Assembly: GCF_900016645.1 (NCBI RefSeq)
Contig: NZ_CDGJ01000060.1
From: Acididesulfobacillus acetoxydans
GTDB lineage: Bacteria > Bacillota > Desulfitobacteriia > Desulfitobacteriales > Desulfitobacteriaceae
DNA length: 62,006 nucleotides
Strand: one strand, 5' to 3'
The position numbers were made by a program, and so were the translations under genes. Positions 1 to 7,722 of this stretch are shown here, piece by piece; position 1 is the first letter of the stretch, and every line of letters starts with the position of its first letter. Below the pieces are notes generated by a model. The model was not told the origin of the DNA. It ran no database searches and worked only from the letters and a program-made list of their open reading frames with translations.

Positions 1-50
1 GGTCGCCGTGGGTGCTGGGGTGCCACGGGTGCTGGGTCGCTGTGGGTGCT
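1..50. repeat. 17-bp GC-rich tandem repeat next to motB
   Basis: Three consecutive units of 16, 17 and 17 bases (1-16, 17-33, 34-50) each end in GGGTGCT and share the pattern GG(G)TCGC-GTGGGTGCT, with unit 2 the most diverged. A degenerate fourth unit may start at 51. The array lies just past the motB stop (minus strand), and its left side is cut by the window edge, so the copy number is unknown. No function is evident; the DNA shows no open frame worth calling. Confidence 0.7.
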
Positions 51-56
51 AAGACG

Positions 57-1007
57 CTAAGGCGTTACCGAAGCGGCGGGTCCCGTTCCCGGTGAAGCCG
101 AGCCGGAGGTTCCCGATCCGGAGGCGGAGGTGCCGGCAGTCCCGGCGGCGGTGCCTGAGGTTGTGGCCCCTGACGCGGCCGCCGGCTCAGTCAGGTCATA
201 TTTTGTGCGCAAGACGACTAAGTCGACCCGCCGGTTTTTAGCCCGCCCCGCAACCGTGTCATTCGAGGCGATGGGGCGGTATTTGCTGTAGCCGATGGCG
301 GAGAGACGGTCGGGGGAGATGTTTCCGTCCGCGGCCAGGATCCGGACGACATTCGTGGCACGCAAGACGGAGAGTTCCCAGTTACTCGGAAATTGAGCCG
401 TCCGAATCGGCAGGTTATCAGTGTTGCCCTCGACCCGAATATAGTTGGGGACGGGGGCCAGGACCGCGCTGACTTTTTCCAGGATAGCGCGGGCCCCAGG
501 CGTGATATCCGCCGAGCCGCTGTCAAACAGCAGAGTATCCTGGATGCTGATGACCAGACCCCTTTCTTCGATGGAAGAGACCAAAGTGGTCTGAATATGG
601 TTGGCGGCGGCGAATTTGTCCAGCTTAGCCTTGATTTCTTGGATGGTCATATTTTCTTGGCTGACATTGCCCAGGCCTTGGGCCGTGCCCTGGGCCAGGG
701 ATGGGTTCGCGGCGGACGGGGTTTTGTCCTGGTTTTCCGGCCCGGACGAATTTGTCTGGGCGGGAGGATTTCCCGAAGTGAGCAGTTTGGGTCCGGAAAC
801 GGAACGGGAAATTTCGATTCGGGCCGGAGTGCCTCCGCCCAAAGCCAGGCTCAGGGACTCGGCAATGGCCTGAAACTTATTGGCGTCAACCTTACTGATG
901 GAGTAGAGGACGACAAAAAAAATCAGGAGAAGCGTGATCAGGTCCGCATAAGTAAGAAGCCAACGATCCGAATTGTCTTTTTCCGGTTCGGTCAGATGCT
1001 TTCTCAT
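57..1007 (-). CDS. motB: Flagellar motor stator protein MotB
   Basis: MotB anchors the stator to peptidoglycan and carries the proton- or sodium-binding aspartate of the flagellar motor. The 316-residue product has a short cytoplasmic N-terminus, one membrane helix (about 17-38) with the critical Asp at residue 22 in TYADLITLL, a linker rich in Pro/Ser/Gln, and an OmpA-like peptidoglycan-binding domain (about 145-265) with the typical GNTDNLPI and NWELSVLRA stretches. The last 45 residues are a Gly/Ser/Thr/Ala low-complexity tail, longer than usual for MotB, and the DNA beneath is repetitive and runs into a tandem repeat past the stop. It lies 22 bp downstream of motA, as in most stator operons. 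Confidence 0.95.
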   Translation of the reverse strand: MRKHLTEPEKDNSDRWLLTYADLITLLLIFFVVLYSISKVDANKFQAIAESLSLALGGGTPARIEISRSVSGPKLLTSGNPPAQTNSSGPENQDKTPSAANPSLAQGTAQGLGNVSQENMTIQEIKAKLDKFAAANHIQTTLVSSIEERGLVISIQDTLLFDSGSADITPGARAILEKVSAVLAPVPNYIRVEGNTDNLPIRTAQFPSNWELSVLRATNVVRILAADGNISPDRLSAIGYSKYRPIASNDTVAGRAKNRRVDLVVLRTKYDLTEPAAASGATTSGTAAGTAGTSASGSGTSGSASPGTGPAASVTP

Positions 1008-1029
1008 TCTCTTTCACCCCGACCCTTTC

Positions 1030-1842
1030 TCATCGCGCCTCACCGAGAGGGGATACTCCGCCCAGTTCGGCGGGACCGGGGTTTGATTTTTGGGCAGGAA
1101 CGGCGCCCATGTGGGTTTTTAACTTCTCTTTCAAGATCGAGGGGTTCTCACCGGCTTGAATCGACAGGATGCCGTCCAGGATCATTTCCATCGCGGCAAC
1201 CTCCGCCTTGTCTTTTTGTTTCAGTTTAGTGGCGATGGGTATCCAGAGCAGGTTAGCGGAGGAAACCCCATAGAGGGTGGCGATGAAGGCGGAAGCGATC
1301 GCGCCCGACAAAGCGCCGGAATTCGAGAGATTGCTGAGGACATGGACCAGTCCCATGACAGTCCCGATGATACCCATGGTGGGGGCATATCCCCCCGCCG
1401 CTTCAAAGATGCCGATGCCGACCTTATGGCGCTTCTCCAGGACCGCAATGTCGGATTCCAGGATGCTTTGCGTCACTTCGGGGTCGGTCCCGTCGATAAT
1501 GAGCTGCATCCCCTGCCGGGTGAATTTGTCGCTCACGGTTTCCAACTCTTGCTCCAAACTGAGGAGCCCTTCGCGGCGAGCCCTTTCGGCAAAACGCACT
1601 AAAGTGTCATAAGCCTCAGCGGCGCCGTAAGATTGGCCGGTGAAGGCAATTTTAAACAAGCGGGGCACTTTCTTCAGATGATTCAAGGGAAAGCTGGCGA
1701 TAACGGCGCCGAACGTTCCGCCGAAGACGATAAGAAATGCGGAAAGCTGGCCCAGCGCCGCGACACTCCCCTTTTCGATCATAAATCCGGCGAGCAGGGA
1801 ACCGATCCCAAAGACGATACCCAAAGTGGTCGATAAATCCAT
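1030..1842 (-). CDS. motA: Flagellar motor stator protein MotA
   Basis: MotA forms the ion channel with MotB and transmits torque to the rotor. The 270-residue product starts MDLSTTLG; an in-frame ATG 54 bases upstream is rejected because AAAGGAG sits 7 bases before the ATG at 1842. Four membrane helices are expected; the conserved Pro lies in APTMGIIG in helix 3, and the charged cytoplasmic loop contains the run of Arg/Glu residues used for rotor contact. The C-terminal tail is Pro/Gly-rich. It is transcribed with motB. No clear sigma-28 promoter was found upstream, and its own promoter was not identified. Confidence 0.95.
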   Translation of the reverse strand: MDLSTTLGIVFGIGSLLAGFMIEKGSVAALGQLSAFLIVFGGTFGAVIASFPLNHLKKVPRLFKIAFTGQSYGAAEAYDTLVRFAERARREGLLSLEQELETVSDKFTRQGMQLIIDGTDPEVTQSILESDIAVLEKRHKVGIGIFEAAGGYAPTMGIIGTVMGLVHVLSNLSNSGALSGAIASAFIATLYGVSSANLLWIPIATKLKQKDKAEVAAMEMILDGILSIQAGENPSILKEKLKTHMGAVPAQKSNPGPAELGGVSPLGEAR

Positions 1843-2126
1843 AGTTATTCTCCTTTCGGCTCTTGTCATAGAGCACAGAAGTCCGGCGATTTTCAAGACA
1901 AAGATCGCACATCGAGAAATGCCATGGTTTAGGGGCCCTGGGTTGAAGGTTGTCAGGAGAAGAGATCATGTATTAAAATTCGGAAGGGGATCGAAAAAGA
2001 GGGGCTAAGCTAAAGACCGGAAAGATTTTCTAGCTTATTTGGTCACATTATACAATACTTAGAGGCTTGTGGGAACAAAAAATCAAAAAGGTTTGTAAAA
2101 GCGGGGTGAGAAGTCCGGAAAACATC
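1843..2126. other. Divergent spacer between motA and flgM
   Basis: This spacer separates minus-strand motA from plus-strand flgM. It holds the motA ribosome binding site at its left edge and a TATAAT-like hexamer on the minus strand at 2052-2047 whose -35 partner is poor. Short open frames here lack start signals and family resemblance. Confidence 0.5.
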
Positions 2127-2154
2127 TAAAGTTGCGGCCGGCTTGGCTCGATAT
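2127..2154 (+). promoter_or_regulatory. Candidate sigma-28 promoter for flgMN
   Basis: TAAA at 2127-2130, a 16-base spacer, then CTCGATAT at 2147-2154 resemble the flagellar sigma-28 consensus TAAA-N15-GCCGATAA (five of eight matches in the -10 element). It lies about 220 bases before the flgM start. FlgM is commonly a sigma-28 target, which fits, but the -10 match is only moderate and the leader is long. Confidence 0.35.
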
Positions 2155-2313
2155 AGTATTTGAAGGGATTTGGTTTTAGGGAAACGTCCTGGGGAGATGT
2201 TGTCAGGGGAGAAGGTTTGGGGGGAGCCGGGAAAGGAGGCAGCCTTTCACTGTTGTGCAGGTTGGGACTCATTGACTCAACAGCTAAGTGGCTTTACGGT
2301 GCCGCGGCTTTTA

Positions 2314-2360
2314 AAGCCGGTATATCTTGAATAAGTTAAATAAGCCGGTATATCTTGAAT
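2314..2360 (+). repeat. 19-bp direct repeat just upstream of flgM
   Basis: AAGCCGGTATATCTTGAAT occurs at 2314-2332 and again, perfectly, at 2342-2360, a 28-base period. The second copy ends 14 bases before the flgM ATG and 1 base before its Shine-Dalgarno run. This looks like a recent slippage duplication in the leader; a regulatory role is possible but not shown. Confidence 0.8.
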
Positions 2361-2374
2361 TAGGGGAGAGAACT

Positions 2375-2641
2375 ATGAGAATCGAAGGGATACCGACACC
2401 ATATCTGGACAGGCTTAAGGGCGCAAAAGGTCCCGGGGCGAAATTCAAACAGGCTCCCGCTGTTTCAGACCAGGCGGCCGTCTCGGCGAAGGCCCAGACC
2501 TACCGGAGCTTGCTGGCCAAAGCCAAGGAAGCGCCTGAAGCCGCGGATCAGGAGCATCTGCGGGGCTTGGCCAAGGCAGTGGCCGAGGGAACGTATCAAG
2601 TGCATAGCCATGACATCGCGCGCAGGCTGTTAGGGCTGTGA
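2375..2641 (+). CDS. flgM: Anti-sigma-28 factor FlgM
   Basis: FlgM binds sigma-28 (SigD/FliA) until the hook-basal body is complete, delaying flagellin expression. The ATG at 2375 is preceded by AGGGGAGAG; a TTG in the same frame at 2327 lies inside the direct repeat and has no ribosome binding site. The 88-residue product has a disordered N-terminal half and the typical C-terminal sigma-binding region, with GTYQVHSHDIARRLLG matching the family pattern 'G.Y.vd...iA..ll'. It is followed by flgN, the same order as in Bacillus subtilis flgM-yvyG, although here flgK and flgL lie 14 kb away. Confidence 0.9.
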   Translation: MRIEGIPTPYLDRLKGAKGPGAKFKQAPAVSDQAAVSAKAQTYRSLLAKAKEAPEAADQEHLRGLAKAVAEGTYQVHSHDIARRLLGL

Positions 2642-2830
2642 AGCCATACTCCCACCTTTGCCGGTGAAACCGAGTGAAGTGTTCACGTGTGTTCATGTGT
2701 TTCGACCCTTTGCAGGATTTCAGTGTTTTGCGTAGAACGTACGTTTATGACCTTTTCGGAAAGGACATCCGTGCGAACGCTATTGGCAGGGTACTCGGGG
2801 GAATGGTGCGGAGGGAGGCGAAGCTCAGAT

Positions 2831-3331
2831 ATGCATGAGAAAGTTGAACGGCTTGAGGTGAATTTGCGCCGCCAATTGGGGGTCTACCATGAGTTGCTGG
2901 CAATGGCGGGTGAGAAGCAAGAGGCGTTGACGGCCAATGATCTGAAGAATCTGGAGAGGATCGTTGCCGGTGAGGAACAATTGATCCTTCAAGCGGCCCA
3001 ACTGGAGCAGGAGCGGCTCGAGCTTGCGGGAGAAGCGGCGCAAGCGATGCGACTTCCGGTTGGAGAGCTGACGTTGGGCAAATTGGGGGAAAACTATGCT
3101 CAGTTCAATTCCATTCAGGAGGAACTCGAGACGGTCATCGCGGCTATCCGGGAAAAGCAGGGTTCGAATCAGAAGTTGATCGAGCAGGCAATGAAAGTCA
3201 TAGACTTTTCCCTCAGCCTCATGACTCAGTGCGATGAAACAACCTATACCAGGCTGCTGCAAAGGGCGGAGAGCCCGGGACCGGGTTTCCGCGGGTCAAG
3301 TCGGCTGCATATTATCGACAAATCGGTGTAG
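2831..3331 (+). CDS. flgN: Flagellar chaperone FlgN
   Basis: FlgN-type proteins keep the hook-filament junction proteins FlgK and FlgL export-ready. The ATG at 2831 follows GGAGG at about 13 bases; the open frame extends upstream but that part has no signals. The 166-residue product is almost wholly alpha-helical and charged, with coiled-coil heptads across 1-135, typical of the FlgN family; sequence identity in this family is low, so the call rests on shape, size and position after flgM. A strong terminator follows at 3381-3419, closing the flgM-flgN transcript. Confidence 0.8.
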   Translation: MHEKVERLEVNLRRQLGVYHELLAMAGEKQEALTANDLKNLERIVAGEEQLILQAAQLEQERLELAGEAAQAMRLPVGELTLGKLGENYAQFNSIQEELETVIAAIREKQGSNQKLIEQAMKVIDFSLSLMTQCDETTYTRLLQRAESPGPGFRGSSRLHIIDKSV

Positions 3332-3380
3332 ATTGGTAAACCGGCGCCGTGGCAGAGCGGACCGGAGAAAAGTTTACGAC

Positions 3381-3419
3381 AGCCAAAAAGCCGACCCGAA
3401 CAGGGCCGGCTTTTTGGCT
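3381..3419 (+). terminator. Intrinsic terminator after flgMN
   Basis: A perfect 13-bp stem, AGCCAAAAAGCCG at 3381-3393 with its complement at 3407-3419, encloses a 13-base loop. The A and T runs inside the stem make it workable in both directions, so it may also serve the convergent minus-strand ptmE-like transcript. Confidence 0.8.
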
Positions 3420-3529
3420 GTCCGCGCTTAACTTGAGGTAACCGCCGGCTGAGCGCGCAATCGGAGATGAACTCCCGGCAAACCCCGGGCAAGCGGAAGT
3501 GAACCCGTTCAGCGGAAGCCGAACAGGGA

Positions 3530-3620
3530 ACCACTCTCACTCCCACTTGCAGAAGTGGAAGTCTCACCGTCGGATGAACCTTGACTAAGAGGCTTAGCCG
3601 CAACCCCCGGCTTCAACCGG
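3530..3620. repeat. IS200/IS605-like end remnant, copy 1
   Basis: The stretch contains CCACTTGCAGAAGTGG, an imperfect hairpin at 3543-3558, followed by AGTCTCAC, GGATGAA and AAGAGGCTTAGCCGC, then CCCCCGGCTTCAACCGG. The first half recurs at 19814-19860 and the second half at 23475-23510. Subterminal hairpins of this type are usual at IS200/IS605 ends, and no transposase frame is present, so this is most likely a non-autonomous or degraded end. It marks the seam between the flgMN block and the nonulosonate genes. The IS family assignment is inference. Confidence 0.5.
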
Positions 3621-3678
3621 CCTCAACGGGTATAGCCATGGTTAACCCGGGCAGCGTGAAAATGAGCCCCGGCCACAG

Positions 3679-4752
3679 CTAAACGTCCGCAAGTCCCGCA
3701 GGGGAGAAGATTTCGTCGTACTCCAGGTTTGCACGTTCGTAATCGTCCATGCGCCCGATGTCGATCCAGTACTCGCGCAGGGGGAAGACGGTCGTCTCGC
3801 ATTGCAGTTCAATCAGTTTATTAAAAAGTGTCGGCATATCAAAGAATTCATTTGGGGGGATTAGTTCCAGGACCTCCGGTTCCAGCACGTAAATGCCCGC
3901 GTTGACGAAGAAGTGCTGAACCGGTTTTTCTTTGATACCGGTTAGTTTGTGGCCGTCGACGACCACGACCCCGTAGGGAACCTGAAAGTCGTATTCACGC
4001 ACACACATCGTAGCCTGAGCATTATGGGAGCGGTGAAAGCCGACAAGCTGGGCAAAATTTACTTTCGTCAAAAGGTCGCCGTTCATGACGACCAGCGGCA
4101 GCCGGGGCTTTTCGGGCAAGAGGCTGAGTGCCCCCGCGGTGCCCAGACGCCGGCTTTCCGAGACATAGCGGATATCGACTCCCCAACGGGAGCCATCGCC
4201 GAAATATTCTTCGATGAGCTCCGACTTATAATTGACAGAAAAATAGAAGCGCCGGAAGCCGTACTCCATGAAGTTTTCCAGGATTGTCTCCAAGAGAGGC
4301 TTGCTCCCCACTTTGAGCAGGGGTTTCGGATAATTTTGAGTCAGGGGGTGCAGACGGGTGCCCAAACCGCCGACCATGACCACGACCCAGTTGTCCCGGA
4401 TATCCCCCTGAACCAGATTTTCCAAAAGTTCGATTCCCGTGATATGCCCGCTCTGATCGAGGATGGGGATCTGCTGCAGCCGCTTGAGTTTCATGATGGC
4501 GAGGATGGTCTCCTGCCGCTCCTCACTGCGGGCGGTGAACGGATGAGGGTTCATCACCCGGCTGACAGCATCGTCCATGGCGATGCCATTGAGAATGCCC
4601 CTGCGGATGTCTCCGTCCGTCACTGTCCCCAGCAGGGACTTCTCCTTATCGGCGACCAAAGCGATTTTTGCCGCGCCTTTATCGATGATCTCGATCGCTT
4701 TTAAGATCGGGGTGTCAGGAGCGATGAGAACCTCGCGCCAGTTTTGCATCAC
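3679..4752 (-). CDS. ptmE: CBS-domain sugar-1-phosphate nucleotidyltransferase (PtmE type)
   Basis: The 357-residue protein has two CBS domains (about 1-120) followed by a nucleotidyltransferase domain with GGLGTRL and PKPLL, the NTP- and Mg-binding signature. This architecture matches PtmE, which makes GDP-glucosamine to start legionaminic acid synthesis in Campylobacter; related proteins are annotated as mannose-1-phosphate guanylyltransferases. A GTG at 4752 directly precedes an ATG at 4749; GGAGG at 4765-4761 is 8 bases from the GTG and 11 from the ATG, so either could be used. It lies downstream of legB and legC on the same strand, which supports a role in GDP-sugar supply. Guanylyl rather than uridylyl preference is inferred from the family, not seen. 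Confidence 0.85.
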   Translation of the reverse strand: MMQNWREVLIAPDTPILKAIEIIDKGAAKIALVADKEKSLLGTVTDGDIRRGILNGIAMDDAVSRVMNPHPFTARSEERQETILAIMKLKRLQQIPILDQSGHITGIELLENLVQGDIRDNWVVVMVGGLGTRLHPLTQNYPKPLLKVGSKPLLETILENFMEYGFRRFYFSVNYKSELIEEYFGDGSRWGVDIRYVSESRRLGTAGALSLLPEKPRLPLVVMNGDLLTKVNFAQLVGFHRSHNAQATMCVREYDFQVPYGVVVVDGHKLTGIKEKPVQHFFVNAGIYVLEPEVLELIPPNEFFDMPTLFNKLIELQCETTVFPLREYWIDIGRMDDYERANLEYDEIFSPAGLADV

Positions 4753-5112
4753 TTGTTAAGCCTCCTCGAACAGTATCCTTAAAACCCGGCCGCCGCGCCT
4801 GCCGCGGGCGCGTCTCTGCCGTGTGCCCGTATATTCCTCGTAGTTCTGCCGTGTGTGTGTCGGTATTCTTTGCGTGCGCACCTTGGCGTTTCTCCCGCGC
4901 TTCTTTTATGTCCGGATATCCCTTTGCACCTTGGCGCTCTTTTGCCGAGCGGGTTCGTATAGTCTCCTCTGTTTCTTTGCCCGCTGTCCCCGGATTCCGT
5001 TGTCTCCCGCCCTGAGCCGGGTAAATTTGGCATCCCGTGCTCTGAACCTCCCTAGGGCTAAAGCCGGCTAAGCCAGGGACATGCGGCCGGGCTTTTTAGT
5101 CAGGTGCCGCGT
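4753..5112. other. 360-bp non-coding spacer with degenerate repeats
   Basis: Between the ptmE-like gene and legC there is no credible gene on either strand. The spacer holds loosely repeated phrases (TCTGCCGTGTG at about 4815 and 4847, GCACCTTGGCG at about 4879 and 4936), consistent with the degenerate tandem repeats seen in other spacers of this half of the window. The ptmE-like ribosome binding site is at its left edge. Confidence 0.5.
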
Positions 5113-6333
5113 TTAACCGGGGTCGGAGACGGCCCCGCCCAGAGCGGGGCTGCTGGGAATATTGACCAGGCGTCGGGCCAGGTTCTCAGCCTTGCTCAGA
5201 TCGCCGTGGGGAAAGTGCTCGAACATGGGCAGGGTATGCATCAGGTCCCAGGCCGGACGGGTCAGAATGCCCGCTTGATGGGTCAATTCCAGCAGCCGGT
5301 CTCTCTGCCGCCCGCTGTCTTCTTCCAGCAGGAGGGCGTTCAGCCAATAATTGCTGCGGGCGAACTCCGGTTCGGAGAAAAAGGTGAGCCCCGGCCAGCC
5401 GGAAAAAACCCCGGCGTAACGCGCGGCCAGAGCGCGCTTCCCGGCCAGAAGTTCCGGCAGGCGTTCCAGCTGGGCGCAGCCCAGGGCCGCGTTCAGGTTG
5501 GGCAAACGGTAGTTATACCCCACCTCATCATGGCGGTAAGCCCAGGGATGGGGCTGTTTGGCTGTTGTGGTCAGGTGTTGGGCGCGGTCGGCCAGGTTTT
5601 CATCGTCGGTCAGGATAGCTCCGCCTCCCCCGGTGGTGACGGTCTTGTTTCCGTTAAAGCTCAAGACGGCGAGCTTGCCCCAGTGGCCGGTATGTACCCC
5701 TTTGTAATACGAACCCAAGGACTCGGCTGCATCTTCGATCAGGTCCAGGCCGAACTCGGCGCAAAGATCCCGCAAAGGATCGAGGTCCACCGGATGGCCG
5801 AACGTGTGCATCACGATGAGCGCTTTTATCCGGCGCCCGGTCCGGCGGTTTATGGTGCCTTCCGGGCTGAGGCGGGCGATTTGCGCCAGCTCCCTCCGAA
5901 GTTTGACCGGATCGACGCCCAAAGTTCGCTCTTCCGCATCGACAAAGCGGGGCACGGCCTGACAATAGCGCACGGCGTTGACGGTGGCGACAAAGGTCAA
6001 AGTCGGAACTAAAACCTCGTCTTCTGCCTTCACGCCCGCCAAAAGAAGGGCTGTGTGTAAAGCCGCTGTTCCGTTGACGACCGCTACGGCTCGCTTCATA
6101 CCGGTAAAGCGGGCCAGATCCTCTTCGAAACGGGAGACAAACGGTCCGGCTGAAGAGACCCAGCCCGTGTCCAGGCACTCCTTGACATAGTCCCATTCCC
6201 GGCCGCCGAAGAGGGGTTCGTGCAGGGGAACCGATTCTTTGTCCGCAGGCAAGATCTGTTTGAGAGCGGCGACTACGCCTCTCAAATCGAGCCCGATATT
6301 CTTATCGTTCATATTCTTAATTTTCAACTCCAT
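5113..6333 (-). CDS. legC: LegC-type PLP aminotransferase (DegT/DnrJ/EryC1 family)
   Basis: LegC adds the 4-amino group to the keto sugar made by LegB. The 406-residue protein is a full-length DegT/DnrJ/EryC1 enzyme with the PLP lysine in FNGNKTVTTGGGG, the aspartate region DLIEDAAESLGS, and LegC-specific features such as PLHEPLFGGREWDYV near the N-terminus. Start choice is open: the ATG at 6333 is taken, but an ATG at 6312 (MNDKN) is also possible and neither has a strong Shine-Dalgarno. A near-copy of the start region lies further upstream around 6374. It follows legB by 186 bases on the same strand. Confidence 0.9.
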   Translation of the reverse strand: MELKIKNMNDKNIGLDLRGVVAALKQILPADKESVPLHEPLFGGREWDYVKECLDTGWVSSAGPFVSRFEEDLARFTGMKRAVAVVNGTAALHTALLLAGVKAEDEVLVPTLTFVATVNAVRYCQAVPRFVDAEERTLGVDPVKLRRELAQIARLSPEGTINRRTGRRIKALIVMHTFGHPVDLDPLRDLCAEFGLDLIEDAAESLGSYYKGVHTGHWGKLAVLSFNGNKTVTTGGGGAILTDDENLADRAQHLTTTAKQPHPWAYRHDEVGYNYRLPNLNAALGCAQLERLPELLAGKRALAARYAGVFSGWPGLTFFSEPEFARSNYWLNALLLEEDSGRQRDRLLELTHQAGILTRPAWDLMHTLPMFEHFPHGDLSKAENLARRLVNIPSSPALGGAVSDPG

Positions 6334-6519
6334 TGTAGTGACTCACACCACGACGACGTCTCGGTCGTTCATATTCTTGCTCTTTGGGTGTTTTGAGCAT
6401 ATCCGGAAATTTGGGGGTGTTGACGCATACCCGGAAAGTATTCTATCCGAGAAGCAGGCGATCCGGGGGAGAAATCGCGGCTTAAGATCGGGGTTCCCGT
6501 TATTTTCGGCCTGCGGTGT

Positions 6520-7533
6520 TCAGAGATTGTAGGAAGCCGGCTTGTACAGTTTAAGATTGGCCGGATCCGTGAACCAGGCCGCCGTTTCTTCTAACCCCTT
6601 TTTCAGGCCGTCCTTGCCGGCATACTGGGGTTCCCAGCCCAGCAGCCGTTTGGCCTTGCTGTTGTCGGCCCGGAGACGGTTCACTTCGCTGAGGCTGGGG
6701 CGCAGTCTTTGGGCGTCGGTGGTGATTTCGATCTCCCGCTTCATGATTAGAGCGATGAGCGCGGCAGTCTCGCCGATGCTGATCTCGAAATTACTGCCGA
6801 GGTTGATCACCTCGCCCGCTGTTTCTCCGTGTTCCAAAGCGGCGATAAAGCCCCGGACGGTATCTGTGACAAAATTGAAGTCCCGGGTGGGCTGAAGGGC
6901 GCCCAGCTGCAGTCTCTCCGCTCCGGACGCGATCTGAGTAATGATGGTGGGGATCACGGCCCGGTTGGACTGTCTGGGGCCGTAGGTATTAAAGGGCCGG
7001 ATGACCGTCACGGGTGAGCCGAAAGAGCGGAAAAAGGAAAGAGCCAGCTGATCCGCCGCTATTTTCGTCGCGGAATAAGGAGATTGGGCCTGAAGGGGAT
7101 GTTCCTCCGTGATCGGAACAAAACGGGCCGTGCCGTAGACCTCGCTCGTCGAAGTGTGCACGATCCGGGCCACACCCAGGTCGCGCGCTGCCTGCAGAAC
7201 ATTGAGGGTCCCCTTAATATTCGTCTCCACATACGTATCAGGCGAATGGTAGGAATAGGGAATCGCGATGAGCGCCGCCAGGTGCAGGACCGCATCGCAT
7301 CCCTTGAGAGCCTGTTTGACTCCGTGGGGATCGCGGATGTCCCCCGCGAACACCTCCAGATGGGCCCGGATATCCGGAGGAGCGTGATCAAGCCAGCCCC
7401 AGGAGTTAAAAGAATTGTAGAGGATGAAGGCTCTGACGTTGTAGCCTCGGCGCACCAGCTCCTCGGTCAGGTGCGAACCGATGAAACCCTCGGCGCCCGT
7501 GACCAAGAGGCGCCGGCTTCTGAAATGACCCAA
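6520..7533 (-). CDS. legB: LegB-type NDP-sugar 4,6-dehydratase
   Basis: LegB is the NAD-dependent SDR that converts GDP-GlcNAc (UDP-GlcNAc in some organisms) to the 4-keto-6-deoxy sugar that begins the legionaminic branch. The 337-residue product shows the Rossmann motif GAEGFIGSH, the STSEVYG segment and YSATK catalytic pair, plus TYGPRQS. I start it at TTG 7533 because AGAAAGGGAAG lies just upstream and this gives the usual family length; the open frame continues 46 codons further without signals. It heads the legB-legC-ptmE row, behind the glycosyltransferase-methyltransferase gene. Confidence 0.88.
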   Translation of the reverse strand: MGHFRSRRLLVTGAEGFIGSHLTEELVRRGYNVRAFILYNSFNSWGWLDHAPPDIRAHLEVFAGDIRDPHGVKQALKGCDAVLHLAALIAIPYSYHSPDTYVETNIKGTLNVLQAARDLGVARIVHTSTSEVYGTARFVPITEEHPLQAQSPYSATKIAADQLALSFFRSFGSPVTVIRPFNTYGPRQSNRAVIPTIITQIASGAERLQLGALQPTRDFNFVTDTVRGFIAALEHGETAGEVINLGSNFEISIGETAALIALIMKREIEITTDAQRLRPSLSEVNRLRADNSKAKRLLGWEPQYAGKDGLKKGLEETAAWFTDPANLKLYKPASYNL

Positions 7534-7722
7534 GGAAATCTTCCCTTTCTCGTATATTAATCCCGCTAGTTTCCGCGCGGGGCTCGGACGGCCATGCGGA
7601 AGAAGCAGTCGTCTCCGCCCGCGGCTGCCCCGGGTACCTTGCAAATGCATCTTTTCCACAAAAGGCGGCAAATCCCTGCCTGCTCGACGAGCGAGGCGGA
7701 GAGGGGCTTTAAGACTGAAATG

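Noticed and set aside
393..1229. Long frame opposite motB (278 codons) and similar long frames opposite flgK, fliD, maf and the SGNH gene.
   Set aside because: They are antisense frames of well-supported genes caused by GC-rich third positions and match no family.
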